DNA from: Campylobacter jejuni subsp. jejuni 414
GTDB lineage: Bacteria > Campylobacterota > Campylobacteria > Campylobacterales > Campylobacteraceae
DNA: 61,062 nucleotides
Assembly (NCBI GenBank): GCA_000163995.1
Contig: CM000855.1
Coordinates: 682,102-743,163, forward strand
Reading direction: 5' to 3'
Shown: piece after piece, positions 18,540 to 27,479 of the stretch
Position numbering within the stretch: the first letter of the stretch is position 1
How the letters are laid out: every line of letters begins with the position of its first letter
Notes under the pieces: model-generated
What the model saw: only the letters and a program-made list of their open reading frames with translations
Told to the model about the DNA's origin: nothing
The model's database searches: none
Translations under genes and position numbers: made by a program

Positions 18540-19004
18540 TTAATCCTTCAAAAAGGGTAAAATTTCTTTTGAAACAAGAGAACTTACATCTCCGCCGTGT
18601 GCTACGATAGAACGTACAATAGAGCTTGAAATAAAGGCATGTTTTAAGCTTGGCATAAGATAAATGGTTTCGATATCTTCCCAAAGTGCGTGATTTGCAT
18701 AACCAATTTGTAGCTCGTATTCAAAATCACTCACCGCTCTAAGTCCACGGATTATAGTGTTAACTTTTAATTCTTTGGCTAAATCCACAAGCAAATTATC
18801 AAAAGCAATGATTTTAATATTATTTAAATTTTGTGTAGCAAGCAAAGCAAGCTCTTTGCGCTTTTCTAAATCATAAAAAGGTTTTTTATGTTCGCTTTTT
18901 GCTATGGCAATGATGACTTCATCAAAAATTTTTAAAGCTCGCTTTATAACATCTAAATGTCCATTTGTAATAGGATCAAAAGTCCCAGGATATAAACAAG
19001 TCAT
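18540..19004 (-). CDS. coaD: Phosphopantetheine adenylyltransferase CoaD
   Basis: Catalyses the penultimate step of CoA synthesis: ATP plus 4-phosphopantetheine to dephospho-CoA. The 154-residue product has the nucleotidyltransferase motif YPGTFDPITNGHLDVIKRA (TxGH-type, with T and H residues), IIRGLRAVSDFEYE and the C-terminal ISSSIVRSI motif. The length is typical. The ATG start lies 39 bases beyond the ubiX-like gene stop. Confidence 0.96.
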   Translation of the reverse strand: MTCLYPGTFDPITNGHLDVIKRALKIFDEVIIAIAKSEHKKPFYDLEKRKELALLATQNLNNIKIIAFDNLLVDLAKELKVNTIIRGLRAVSDFEYELQIGYANHALWEDIETIYLMPSLKHAFISSSIVRSIVAHGGDVSSLVSKEILPFLKD

Positions 19005-19043
19005 TTTTGCTCCAATTTTTTTTAAAAATATAACAAATTTAAA

Positions 19044-19607
19044 CTAAAAATTTTGCCATTTTTTATATAAATCGTGTTTTATTTCTAAAAGATCCAGCCA
19101 TTTACCTATGATAAAACTTTCCATTTGCTCTAGATTATTTGCTTGAGAATAACTCGCGATAATAGGAGGTGCAATAATAGCTCCCATTTGACTAAGTTTT
19201 AGCATATGTTCTAAATTTAAAATAGAAAAAGGCATTTCACGTACACCCAAGATAAGTTTTTTTCTTTCTTTTAAAGCAACTGCTGCAGCACGCATTAAAA
19301 GAGTGTCTGCAAAACCGGCGTGAATTTTTGCCAAACTTGAGATAGAGCAAGGAGCAATAATGGTTTTTTCTATTCCAAAAGATCCACTTGCTACGTTTAG
19401 GCTTAAATTTTTATCATCTAAAAAATGAGTATTTTTAAAATTCTCTTGACAAATTTGTTCCAAAGTTGCTTGATTTTCAGCTTTAAAGCTAAGTTTTGCA
19501 CCTTGGGTTAAAATACAATAAAGCTCGCATTGATTTTCTAAATTTTTTAATAATTTTAAGCCTAAATTTACACTGCTTGAGCCAGAAATTCCTAATAAAA
19601 TTTTCAT
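19044..19607 (-). CDS. ubiX: UbiX-type flavin prenyltransferase
   Basis: UbiX enzymes attach a dimethylallyl group to FMN to make the prenylated-FMN cofactor of UbiD decarboxylases. The 187-residue product has the N-terminal LLGISGSSS phosphate-binding loop, the mid-region IAPCSISSLAKIHAGFADTLLMRAA and the LGVREMPFS motif with its conserved Arg-Glu. Its ATG overlaps the flgA stop (ATGA). The UbiD partner is not in this window. Confidence 0.88.
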   Translation of the reverse strand: MKILLGISGSSSVNLGLKLLKNLENQCELYCILTQGAKLSFKAENQATLEQICQENFKNTHFLDDKNLSLNVASGSFGIEKTIIAPCSISSLAKIHAGFADTLLMRAAAVALKERKKLILGVREMPFSILNLEHMLKLSQMGAIIAPPIIASYSQANNLEQMESFIIGKWLDLLEIKHDLYKKWQNF

Positions 19608-20266
19608 TGTATAATCATCCTATTTTTTCCTACTACAATACCTTGCATAACTCTCCCTTCTTTGTTTTTTGCACGAATTCTTTCACCCATATTTGCACTT
19701 TGCAAGGCTACAAGTTCAATTAAAATATCAACATTTGCTTCGCTTAAAACCCCAATTATAGGATCATTTCGGCGTATTAAGGCTGTGGTTTTAAACATAT
19801 TTGCTCTTAAAATAGTGTTTTTGTTAATATTGCTTTTAGCTATAAGATTATTTACATCATCCAAAGTTAGGGCATTTGAAGGAACTTTATCAAAATCAAT
19901 CAATACACTTTTATAATCAAAAGTCCCAAGTTTATCTCCTCTTTTAATAGCACGCTCGCTTTTTAAAACTTCTAAATTTGCTTGGATAAAATATCTAAAA
20001 AATACATTTTTTTGTATATTTTGTGGAGTTTTAAATTCGGCTCTTAAAAAACCTTGTGCTTGATTAAAGCGTCCATTGGCAATTCTTAAAAATTCGTATT
20101 GATCAAAATCTTTAGGCAATGATGTTATTTTTAAATCAATTTGAGAAATTATAATTTTAGGAAAATTGTTTGCAAATTCTTTACCTAGTGCAGTTTTGAT
20201 TTCTTCTAAAGTAGCTCCTTGAATGCAATTTATCATAATGAAAAAACTTAAAAGAATAATTTTCAT
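19604..20266 (-). CDS. flgA: Flagellar basal body P-ring assembly chaperone FlgA
   Basis: FlgA is a periplasmic chaperone for P-ring assembly. The 220-residue product has a signal peptide (MKIILLSFFIMINCIQGA) and a C-terminal SAF domain (LKSERAIKRGDKLGTFDYKSV through NMGERIRAKNKEGRVMQGIVVGKNRMIIQ). It is transcribed from the 80-base gap behind the 20319-20341 terminator and leads the run ubiX-coaD-tmk-hisS-speA-cysE. Confidence 0.9.
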   Translation of the reverse strand: MKIILLSFFIMINCIQGATLEEIKTALGKEFANNFPKIIISQIDLKITSLPKDFDQYEFLRIANGRFNQAQGFLRAEFKTPQNIQKNVFFRYFIQANLEVLKSERAIKRGDKLGTFDYKSVLIDFDKVPSNALTLDDVNNLIAKSNINKNTILRANMFKTTALIRRNDPIIGVLSEANVDILIELVALQSANMGERIRAKNKEGRVMQGIVVGKNRMIIQ

Positions 20267-20318
20267 TTTTATCCTAAAAATTATTTATAGTAAGAGTATT
20301 TTAGCTTTTATAAGTTTA

Positions 20319-20341
20319 ACAAAGCCTTTAGAAGGCTTTGT
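20319..20341 (-). terminator. Hairpin terminator after the third metQ-like gene
   Basis: A 10-bp perfect stem (ACAAAGCCTT / AAGGCTTTGT) with a three-base loop lies 7 bases downstream of the minus-strand stop at 20348. It separates the methionine-binding genes from flgA. Confidence 0.8.
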
Positions 20342-20347
20342 GTAGAG

Positions 20348-21124
20348 TTAAAAAGTAGGAATAACAGAGCCTTCGTATTTTTCTATGATAAAATTTTTGA
20401 TTTTATCGCTTGTTAAAATTTCTTTAATAACAAGACTTTTTTGGCTTGTTTCTTCACCTTTTCTTGTAGCCAAAACAATAGCATATAAGCTATCCTTATC
20501 TTCTATAAAAATACCATCTTTTAAAGGGTTTAAGCCCGCTCCAAGGGCATAATTTGTAGTAATAACAGCCAAGTTAACATCATCTAAAGCCCTTGGAAGT
20601 TGAGCGGCTTTAAGCTCTATAAATTTAAGTTTTTTTGGATTTTTACTTATATCCAGTGGAGTTTTTAGAGTATTTTGGGTTTTAAACGCTATTAAGTCTG
20701 CTTTAGCTAACAAATCAAGGGCTCTACTTTCGTTAGTAGCATCATTAGGTATAGCGATTTTGGCCCCATTAGGAATATCTTTGATATCTTTTATAGAATT
20801 AGAATATATAGCCATAGGAACTAAAACAATAGCACCTAAAGAAGCTATTTTTGTTCCTTTGTGGGTATTAAAATCATCTAAAAAAGGTTTATGTTGATAT
20901 AAATTTGCATCCAAATCTTTTTCATTTAAAGCAATGTTAGGTATATTATAGTCATTAAATTCTTTAACTACTAATTTCCAACCTTTTTCTTGAAATAAAG
21001 GTTTAGAGAAATTTAAAATTTCAGCATAAGGTGTAGGTGTTGCACCTATAGTTATGGTTTTATCCGCTCCAAAGCTAAGACTAATTGCAAATAAAACGCT
21101 TAAAAATATTTTTTTAATATTCAT
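20348..21124 (-). CDS. MetQ/NlpA-family periplasmic substrate-binding protein (copy 3)
   Basis: A NlpA/MetQ-type solute-binding protein of 258 residues, expected to deliver methionine or a related ligand to the MetNI transporter. It has a cleavable signal peptide (about 1-19, ending SFGA), the family start TIGATPTPYAEIL, YQHKPFLDDFN, IAIPNDATNESRALDLL and LKAAQLPRALDDVNLAVI. The usual lipobox cysteine is absent, so it is predicted to be soluble in the periplasm. It lies 8 bases after copy 2, probably co-transcribed, and shares a 101-bp identical DNA block with it. Confidence 0.85.
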   Translation of the reverse strand: MNIKKIFLSVLFAISLSFGADKTITIGATPTPYAEILNFSKPLFQEKGWKLVVKEFNDYNIPNIALNEKDLDANLYQHKPFLDDFNTHKGTKIASLGAIVLVPMAIYSNSIKDIKDIPNGAKIAIPNDATNESRALDLLAKADLIAFKTQNTLKTPLDISKNPKKLKFIELKAAQLPRALDDVNLAVITTNYALGAGLNPLKDGIFIEDKDSLYAIVLATRKGEETSQKSLVIKEILTSDKIKNFIIEKYEGSVIPTF

Positions 21125-21132
21125 TTGTACTC

Positions 21133-21903
21133 CTAAAAAGCTGGGATTAATATATCTTTATAATGTTCATTGATGATGGTTTTAAATTTATCACTTCTTA
21201 AAATTTCATCAATTACTTTGGTTTTTTCGCTATTTTTATCTTCTAAGCGTACTACAACATAATTTACATAAGGACTATTTTTATCTTCTCTAAAAACAGT
21301 GTCTTTGCTTGGATTAAGTCCAGCTCCAAGTGCGAAGTTAGAATTAATTATAGCGATATCAACATCATCTAAAGCCCTTGGAAGTTGAGCGGCTTTAAGC
21401 TCTATAAATTTAAGTTTTTTTGGATTTTTACTTATATCCAGTGGAGTTTTTAGAGTATTTTTATTAAGTTCTATTAATTTTGCCTTTTCTAAAAGTTCTA
21501 AAGCTCTACTTTCATTAGTTGGATCATTGGGTATAGCAACCCTAGCTCCTTCTTTAAGGTTTTCTAAATTTTTGATTTTTTTACTATAAATTCCTACAGG
21601 GGCTATAAGCACAGGCGTTGTTGCGATTAGGTTTGAACCTTTTTTTAGATTGTATTCTTCTAAAAAAAGTTTGTGTTGATATAAATTCGCATCAAGTTCT
21701 TTTTCTTCTAATGCACGATTAGGTAAAATATAATCTGAAAATTCTACTATTTTAAGTTCATATCCTTTGTTTTTAAAATCATCTTTCATTAATTCTAGTA
21801 AGCTACCAAAAGGATTTGGAGTGGCTCCTATAGTAATACTTTGTGCAAATGTACTAGATAAATTTAGAATGCAAGCAAGTGTAATAATCTTAAATAATTT
21901 CAT
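21133..21903 (-). CDS. MetQ/NlpA-family periplasmic substrate-binding protein (copy 2)
   Basis: The second of three tandem paralogues, 256 residues. The signal peptide ends near TFAQ; a Cys in the hydrophobic core (LACILN) is not in lipobox context. Family motifs are SITIGATPNPFGSLL, YQHKLFLEEYN, VAIPNDPTNESRALELL and LKAAQLPRALDDVDIAII. A small terminator separates it from copy 1, so its transcription may depend on read-through. The ligand may differ from that of its neighbours because the N-domain has diverged, whereas a central block is identical to copy 3. Confidence 0.85.
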   Translation of the reverse strand: MKLFKIITLACILNLSSTFAQSITIGATPNPFGSLLELMKDDFKNKGYELKIVEFSDYILPNRALEEKELDANLYQHKLFLEEYNLKKGSNLIATTPVLIAPVGIYSKKIKNLENLKEGARVAIPNDPTNESRALELLEKAKLIELNKNTLKTPLDISKNPKKLKFIELKAAQLPRALDDVDIAIINSNFALGAGLNPSKDTVFREDKNSPYVNYVVVRLEDKNSEKTKVIDEILRSDKFKTIINEHYKDILIPAF

Positions 21904-21932
21904 GAAAATTCCTTTGTATTGAAGAAAGAAAA

Positions 21933-21949
21933 GTCCCTAGATAAGGGAC
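21933..21949 (-). terminator. Terminator between metQ-like copies 1 and 2
   Basis: On the minus strand GTCCCT-TATCT-AGGGAC is followed by TTTTCTTTCTTC. The 6-bp GC-rich stem and T-rich tail form a weak intrinsic terminator, 4 bases after the copy 1 stop. It would make the first gene more abundant than the next two. Confidence 0.7.
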
Positions 21950-21953
21950 AAGA

Positions 21954-22727
21954 TTAAAAAGCGGGTAAAACGGATCCGTTGTATTTTTCTATGATAAATT
22001 GTTTAATTTTATCACTTTGTAGAGTTTGGATTAAGGCTTTGATTTTTGGATCATTTTCATGTCCTACTCTTACAACAAGAATATTAGCATACGGACTTTC
22101 TTTGTCTTCAATAAATACACCATCTTTTGCGGGATTTAGATTTGCAGAGAGTGCATAATTAGAATTAATTACAGCAAAATCAACATCATCTAAAGCTCTT
22201 GGAAGTTGTGCAGGTTTTAATTCTACAAATTGAATTTTTTTAGGATTATCTACAATATCAAGAGGTGTTTTTAAAGCTTTGTCTTTAAACTTTACCAAAC
22301 CTTTTTTTGCAATGATATCTAAAGCTCTACTTTCATTAGTTGGATCATTTGGAATAGCAATTTTAACTCCTTCTTTAATATCATCTAGATTTTTATATTT
22401 CTTAGAATAAACAGCCATAGGTTCTATGTGTATAGCAGCTACTTTTGTAAGTTTGGTACCTTTGTTTTTGTTAAATTCTTCCAAATAAGGAGTATGCTGG
22501 AAAAAATTTGCATCAGCTTCTCCATTGTCAACAGCTAGATTGGGTAAAACATAATCTGTAAATTCTTTTATTTCAAGCTTATAGCCTTGTTTTTCTAAAT
22601 CAGGTTTTATTTGCTCTAGGATTTCAGCATGAGGGACAGGAGTTGCTGCAACTGTGATGGTTTCTAATGCATTCGCATTAAGACTTAATGTTAAAATACT
22701 TGCTATAAATAAAGATTTGATTTTCAT
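21954..22727 (-). CDS. MetQ/NlpA-family periplasmic methionine-binding protein (copy 1)
   Basis: The first of three paralogues and the closest to metNI; 257 residues, probably the main methionine receptor of the MetNI importer. The signal peptide ends NANA, followed by LETITVAATPVPHAEIL; further motifs are FFQHTPYLEEFNKNKG, IAIPNDPTNESRALDII and LKPAQLPRALDDVDFAVI. There is no lipobox Cys. The ribosome site AAAAAGG precedes the ATG. It sits downstream of a possible Met-rich leader peptide and hairpin. The substrate assignment comes from family and context. Confidence 0.87.
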   Translation of the reverse strand: MKIKSLFIASILTLSLNANALETITVAATPVPHAEILEQIKPDLEKQGYKLEIKEFTDYVLPNLAVDNGEADANFFQHTPYLEEFNKNKGTKLTKVAAIHIEPMAVYSKKYKNLDDIKEGVKIAIPNDPTNESRALDIIAKKGLVKFKDKALKTPLDIVDNPKKIQFVELKPAQLPRALDDVDFAVINSNYALSANLNPAKDGVFIEDKESPYANILVVRVGHENDPKIKALIQTLQSDKIKQFIIEKYNGSVLPAF

Positions 22728-22777
22728 TTTTTTCCTTTTTAGTCATTTTGTGCTTGCTTTAATCTTAGTAAATTCAC

Positions 22778-22823
22778 TCTGACTATCAGGAAGAAGTATT
22801 ATGAAAACTTGTTGATAGTCAGA
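22778..22823 (-). promoter_or_regulatory. Stem-loop directly after the Met-rich leader ORF
   Basis: TCTGACTATCA (22778-22788) and TGATAGTCAGA (22813-22823) form a perfect 11-bp stem with a 24-base loop. On the minus strand the 5' arm starts at the base after the stop codon of the small ORF MMHQMR. No T-run follows, so it is not a standard terminator. It could be a translation-coupled switch or an RNA stability element in the metQ-like leader. Confidence 0.7.
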
Positions 22824-22844
22824 TTAGCGCATCTGATGCATCAT
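22824..22844 (-). CDS. Possible methionine-rich leader peptide MMHQMR
   Basis: On the minus strand a six-codon ORF, ATG ATG CAT CAG ATG CGC TAA, encodes three Met in six residues. It has a good ribosome site (AAAGGA, six bases before the ATG). A likely -10 box lies upstream (22872-22877) and a perfect hairpin follows at once. It precedes the first methionine-binding protein gene. All this is read directly from the sequence; the role as a methionine-sensing attenuator is inference, and a chance ORF of this size is possible. Confidence 0.45.
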   Translation of the reverse strand: MMHQMR

Positions 22845-22871
22845 TTTAGTTCCTTTAATTTTTTAGTTTAA

Positions 22872-22877
22872 ATTTTA
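22872..22877 (-). promoter_or_regulatory. Possible -10 box for the metQ-like operon
   Basis: Minus-strand AGTAAAAT preceded by a T7 run resembles the Campylobacter sigma-70 pattern (T-rich stretch, then gnTAAAAT). It lies about 28 bases before the leader ORF start and just after the metI terminator, which supports an independent transcript for the binding-protein genes. Confidence 0.5.
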
Positions 22878-22903
22878 CTTAAAAAAACTTATATTTATCT
22901 TAA

Positions 22904-22922
22904 AAGGAGATGTAATCTCCTT
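22904..22922 (-). terminator. Terminator at the end of metI
   Basis: On the minus strand AAGGAGA-TTACA-TCTCCTT overlaps the metI stop codon (22921-22923) and is followed at a short distance by a T7 run. It should end most valS-metN-metI transcripts. Confidence 0.7.
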
Positions 22923-23832
22923 ATTTCTTAAAACTTTTATAAAGCAAACTTACCAAAAGTAAGATAAAAACAATTGCTTGCCAAAAGAAATTTTCATCAT
23001 TGTTTATATTGATAATTATGCTAACTGCAAGCAAAATCAATAGAGTAACAATGATATAGGTAGTTTTACTATTTTTAGCCCAAGTATAAAATAAATTACC
23101 TAAAATTTGAACTAACTGAACTAATATAAGCAAAATGATTACAGTTTGAATCATAACTTCTTTATTAAATCTTTCATAACCATAGCGAATAGCAACATCC
23201 CCTAAGCCACCTCCACCGACAGTTCCTGCAAGAGCTGAAAAACCGATAGTAAAAATTAAAGTTAGAGTAATTCCGCTAATTATAGCAGGAAGAGCTTCGC
23301 TAAAGATAACCTTGAAAATAATTTGAATATTACTAGCGCCATAACTCTTTGCTGCTTCTATAATGCCTTTATCTATTTCTTTAAAGGCACTTTCAAGCAT
23401 TTTTGCTAAATAAGGAGCTATTCCAATAGCTAAAGGAACTATAGCAGCATTTGTGCCTATGCTTGTGCCTACTATGATTTTAGAAAGTGGTAAAAGAACA
23501 ACAATAAGAATTAAAAATGGAAAGGCACGCAATATATTTGTTATAAAGTCTAAAATACTATAAGCAATTTTATTTTCTTTAATCCCATTTTTACCCCAAA
23601 TAGCAAGTAAAATTCCAGGAATGATAGATAATAAAAATCCAAATAATACAGCCATTAAGCTCATATAAATTGTTTCATTAAGCGCAGGTTTTAAAATGTT
23701 TTCATAATTTTCACTGAAGCTTGTGATAGAATTTAAACTTACCTCTTTGATATCCTGCCAAGAAAATTCATTAAAAAATTGAGAAATTCTACCAAAAAAG
23801 GCGCTTATAATAGAGGTATTTTCTTCATTCAT
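22921..23832 (-). CDS. metI: Methionine ABC transporter permease MetI
   Basis: Inner-membrane permease of the MetNI methionine importer. From the ATG at 23832 it has 303 residues; this ATG overlaps the metN stop (ATGA) and is preceded by GGGAGG, so it is preferred over the ATG at 23847. The core has five membrane helices and the ABC-contacting EAA loop ([31 protein letters not shown]). It is longer than the E. coli protein (about 217 residues), with an N-terminal extension of about 50 residues and two extra C-terminal hydrophobic helices. Confidence 0.92.
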   Translation of the reverse strand: MNEENTSIISAFFGRISQFFNEFSWQDIKEVSLNSITSFSENYENILKPALNETIYMSLMAVLFGFLLSIIPGILLAIWGKNGIKENKIAYSILDFITNILRAFPFLILIVVLLPLSKIIVGTSIGTNAAIVPLAIGIAPYLAKMLESAFKEIDKGIIEAAKSYGASNIQIIFKVIFSEALPAIISGITLTLIFTIGFSALAGTVGGGGLGDVAIRYGYERFNKEVMIQTVIILLILVQLVQILGNLFYTWAKNSKTTYIIVTLLILLAVSIIININNDENFFWQAIVFILLLVSLLYKSFKK

Positions 23833-24838
23833 GATGCCACCTCCCATAACACTCCGCTTTTTTCTATATAATCAAGAACTTTGCCTTTATCTTTCTCGTT
23901 TATATTTATAACTAAATTCCCTAAAGCTTTCCCATTAAGTTTTTCTATTTTACCCCAAACTATATTAAAGTCTATATTTAGAGTTCTTGCCATATGTGTA
24001 ATCACGCTATTTTGTGCAACTTCTTTTGGAAAGTAAAGTTTAATATTAAGTCCGTGTTCGGGTAGGAAATCGCTCTCTCCTAAAAATTCTTTCATTTTAG
24101 CATTGGGTCTTAAAAAAAGCTCATCAATTGCTCCACTTCCTATGATTTGTCCATGTTCAAGTAATAAAGCTTTTTGAGCTATGTCTTTTACTACATCCAT
24201 TTCGTGAGTTACCAAAACAACAGTAATTCCAAACTCGGCATTGATTTTAGATATAAGTTCTAAAATATTTTTTGTTGTATTTGGATCAAGAGCTGAAGTG
24301 GCTTCATCACTGAGTAAAATTTTTGGATTTAAAGCCAAGGCTCTAGCAATAGCAACGCGTTGTTTTTGACCTCCACTAAGTTCTCTTGGATAGGCTTTAT
24401 TTTTATGGTCAAGCCCTACGATTTCAAGCAAAGAATTAACTTTTTGAGCAATTTCTTTTTCGCTCATATATTCTTTGCCAAAAAGCTTGGCATGAAATTT
24501 ACACTGAGTATAGTGTGTTTTTAAAGGCATGGCAACATTTTCAAATACATTTTTGCGTTCCATTAGAGCAAAATTTTGAAAAATCATACCTATATCTTTT
24601 CTAAGCACTCTTAGTTCTTTTGTTTTTTTTTGACTTAAATCTTTAATTTCTTGATCAAATACCTTTAAGCTACCTTCTTGATAATTTTCAAGCCCATTAA
24701 TACATCTTAAAAGAGTGGATTTTCCAGCTCCACTATGACCTACTATGGCGTAAATTTCACCTTTTTTGATTTCTAAAGATACATCGTTAATAACGAGTTC
24801 TTTACTATAATATTTTTTAAATTTTTTATTTTTATCAA
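23829..24838 (-). CDS. metN: Methionine ABC transporter ATPase MetN, one-base frameshift near the start
   Basis: ATP-binding subunit of MetNI. The continuous frame shows Walker A (GHSGAGKST), the signature [20 protein letters not shown], Walker B ([12 protein letters not shown]) and a C-terminal NIL regulatory domain ([13 protein letters not shown] onward), which senses cytoplasmic methionine in this family. However, this frame has no ATG, GTG or TTG before codon 77. The natural start is the TTG at 24838 (LIKIKNLKK), in another frame; the two join if one A is added to the A6 run (plus-strand T6, 24813-24818), giving 336 residues. This is probably a sequencing error. The TTG start lies 4 bases after the valS stop. 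Confidence 0.88.
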
Positions 24839-24842
24839 ATTT

Positions 24843-27454
24843 CTAACCTCTTAGATTTTGAAGTTCAACCAATATTTTTTCAAGTTGAATTTTTAAATTT
24901 TCTAGAGCTTCTTTGTTTTGCTCAACTACCTCTTTAGGTGCATTAGCAATGAATTTTTCATTTGAAAGCATGGAGCTAAGCTTGAAACTTTCTTTTTCAA
25001 GTTTATTTTTTTGATTTTCAAGTCTTGTTAAAATACCGCTTAAATCAACATTTTTAAGCGTAATGAAAATTTCTAAATTCTCGCTAACATCACATATCGC
25101 TTTTGGTAATTTTTCTTCACTAAATTCTATTTGCTCGCATTTTGCGAGCATCATGATAAAATTCATATAAGCTTTGATTTCATCTTTAACTTTTTTATCA
25201 TTAAATTTAATATAAGCTTTTTCTATTTTAGAATTTCCAAGATCAATTAAGCTTTTAGCACGACGGATGCCAACTATACTTTCTATGAGTAAAGAAAAAA
25301 TTTTTTCTATATTTTTATCTTGTTCTTTAAATTTTGGATATTTACTTATCATAATAGAAGGACTTGTCTTAAGATCTGTATTGCTTAGTTTGTGATACAA
25401 ATACTCGCTAATAAAAGGCATAAAAGGATTTAAGAGTTTTAAAGCTTCTTTAAAAATACTACCAAGTTCTTTAACACTTGATTTTTCAGCTTTGCTAAGC
25501 TCTATACCCCAATCACAAAAATCATCCCAAAAGAATTTATATAGTGTGTTAGCTGCATCATTAAAGCGGTAATTGTCTAAATTTTCTCTTACATCTTTAA
25601 CGCAAGTTTGAAATTTGACATAGATATATTTTGCGAGTTCTGATTGAAGTGCGATATTTTCCAAATCTTCAAATTTACTTTCATTTAAAAGTAGATAATT
25701 TGCGGCATTATAAATTTTATTTGTAAAATTTCTAACTTGTAAAAGCTTATCGTTGCTAAGTTTGATATCACGTCCTTGTATAGCAAGTAATGCTAGAGTA
25801 AAGCGTAAAATATCAGTGCTATATTCTTTAATACTTTCATTTGGATCGATAACATTTCCAAGGCTTTTACTCATTTTTCTGCCTTGTTCATCTTTCACAA
25901 GAGCGTGTAGATAAATGTCTTTAAAAGGGAGTTGATGTAAGGCATTAGTGCTTTGAAACATCATTCTAGCAACCCAGAAAAATAAAATATCAAAACCTGT
26001 AATGAGTAAAGAATTTGGATAAAAATCTTTTAAGTCATTTTTAGACCAAATTTTATCTTTGCCCCAATTTTCATTTCCCCAGCCTAAAGTACTCATGGCC
26101 CAAAGCCCTGAAGAAAACCAAGTATCAAGTACATCTTCATCTTGTTTGAAATTCTGACTTTGACATTTTGGACAAGATTTAGGCGTATTTTGACTTGCCC
26201 ATTCATGCAAACATTCACAATAATACACAGGAATTTGATGTCCCCACCAAAGCTGTCTTGAAATACACCAATCTTTTAAATCTTTCATCCAAGCATTAAA
26301 GCTATTTATCCAGTGATTTGGATAAAATTTACTTTCACCAAGTGCTACTTTTTCTATACTTTCTTGAGCGATTTCTTTTTTTACAAACCATTGTTTAGAG
26401 ATATAAGGTTCGACTATATTGTTACAGCGATAGCAGTATCCTACTTGATTATTATGTTCTTCTATCTTTTCTATAAAACCAAGATTTTTAAGTTTAGCTA
26501 CGATTTTTTCCCTTGCTTCTAAGCGTTCTAAACCTTGAAATTCTAAACAATGTTCATTTAAAATTCCTTTTTCGTTAAAAACACTTATAAATTCTAAATT
26601 ATGTCTAAGTCCTACTTCATAGTCATTCATATCATGCGCTGGAGTAACTTTTACAACTCCTGTTCCAAATTCTTTTTCTACATGCTCATCGGCTATGATT
26701 TTAATGGCTTTTTTACTTATAGGTAAAATTACTTGCTTGCCTACAAATTTAGCATAGCGTTCATCATCAGGGTGTACCATAACTGCAGTGTCGCCAAAAA
26801 AAGTTTCAGGGCGTGTTGTAGCTACTATTAAAAATTCATCACTGTCTTTTAAAAAATATTTAATATAATAAAGCTTTCCTTTATTTTCTTTATATTCAAC
26901 TTCTATATCGCTTAAAGCACCATCGTGGGTACACCAGTTTATCATATAGTTTCCACGCACAATAAGCCCTTTATCATAAAGTTCTATAAAGGCTTTTTTT
27001 ACAGCATTAACTAAACCTTCATCCATGCTAAAACGCAAACGACTCCATGCAGGAGTGATGCCTAGTGTTCTCATTTGATCCAAGATTTTTCCACTGCTTT
27101 GCTCTTTCCATTCCCAAACTTTTTCTATAAATTTTTTCTACCTAATTCTTCTTTTTTGATACCTTGGGAAAGAAGTTGTTTTTCTACAACATTTTGGGTG
27201 GCAATACCTGCGTGATCAAGTCCTGGTTGATAAAGAACTTTATAACCATCCATTCTTTTATAACGTGTCATAATGTCTTGTAGGGTAAAGGTTAAAGCGT
27301 GTCCTATGTGTAAAACTCCTGTAACATTAGGAGGAGGCATCATAATGCAGAAATTTTTATTTTCTTCTTGTATGGCTTTATTGCCATCGATTTCAAAATA
27401 TCCGCGTTTTTCGCAAATTTGATAATATTCTTTTTCTAAATTTTTATCATACAT
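24843..27454 (-). CDS. valS: Valyl-tRNA synthetase, one-base frameshift near codon 107
   Basis: A class I synthetase that charges tRNA-Val and edits Thr. The N-terminal part (27454 to 27125) has PPPNVTGVLHIGHAL (HIGH) and ends artificially at GRKNL; code continues in the next frame (KFIEKVWEWKEQSSGKILDQMRTLG) to the end. One base is missing at or beside the T6 run 27132-27137. Restored length is 870 residues, normal for ValS. Other features are the editing domain (TTRPETFFGDTAVMVHP), zinc-like cysteines (CYRCNN; CPKCQ), KMSKSLGNVIDP and a C-terminal coiled coil. valS is essential, so a true null is unlikely. metN follows after 4 bases. Confidence 0.93.
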
Positions 27455-27479
27455 TATTTGCCTTTATTGTTTTAGCTTA

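Noticed and set aside
22725-22746. A second upstream ATG (MTKKEK...) just before the first metQ-like gene
   Set aside because: It has no ribosome site of its own and runs out of frame into the metQ-like gene, so it looks accidental.
22789-22812. ATG with upstream AGGAAGAAG on the plus strand in the hairpin loop
   Set aside because: The frame stops after four codons and points away from all neighbouring genes.
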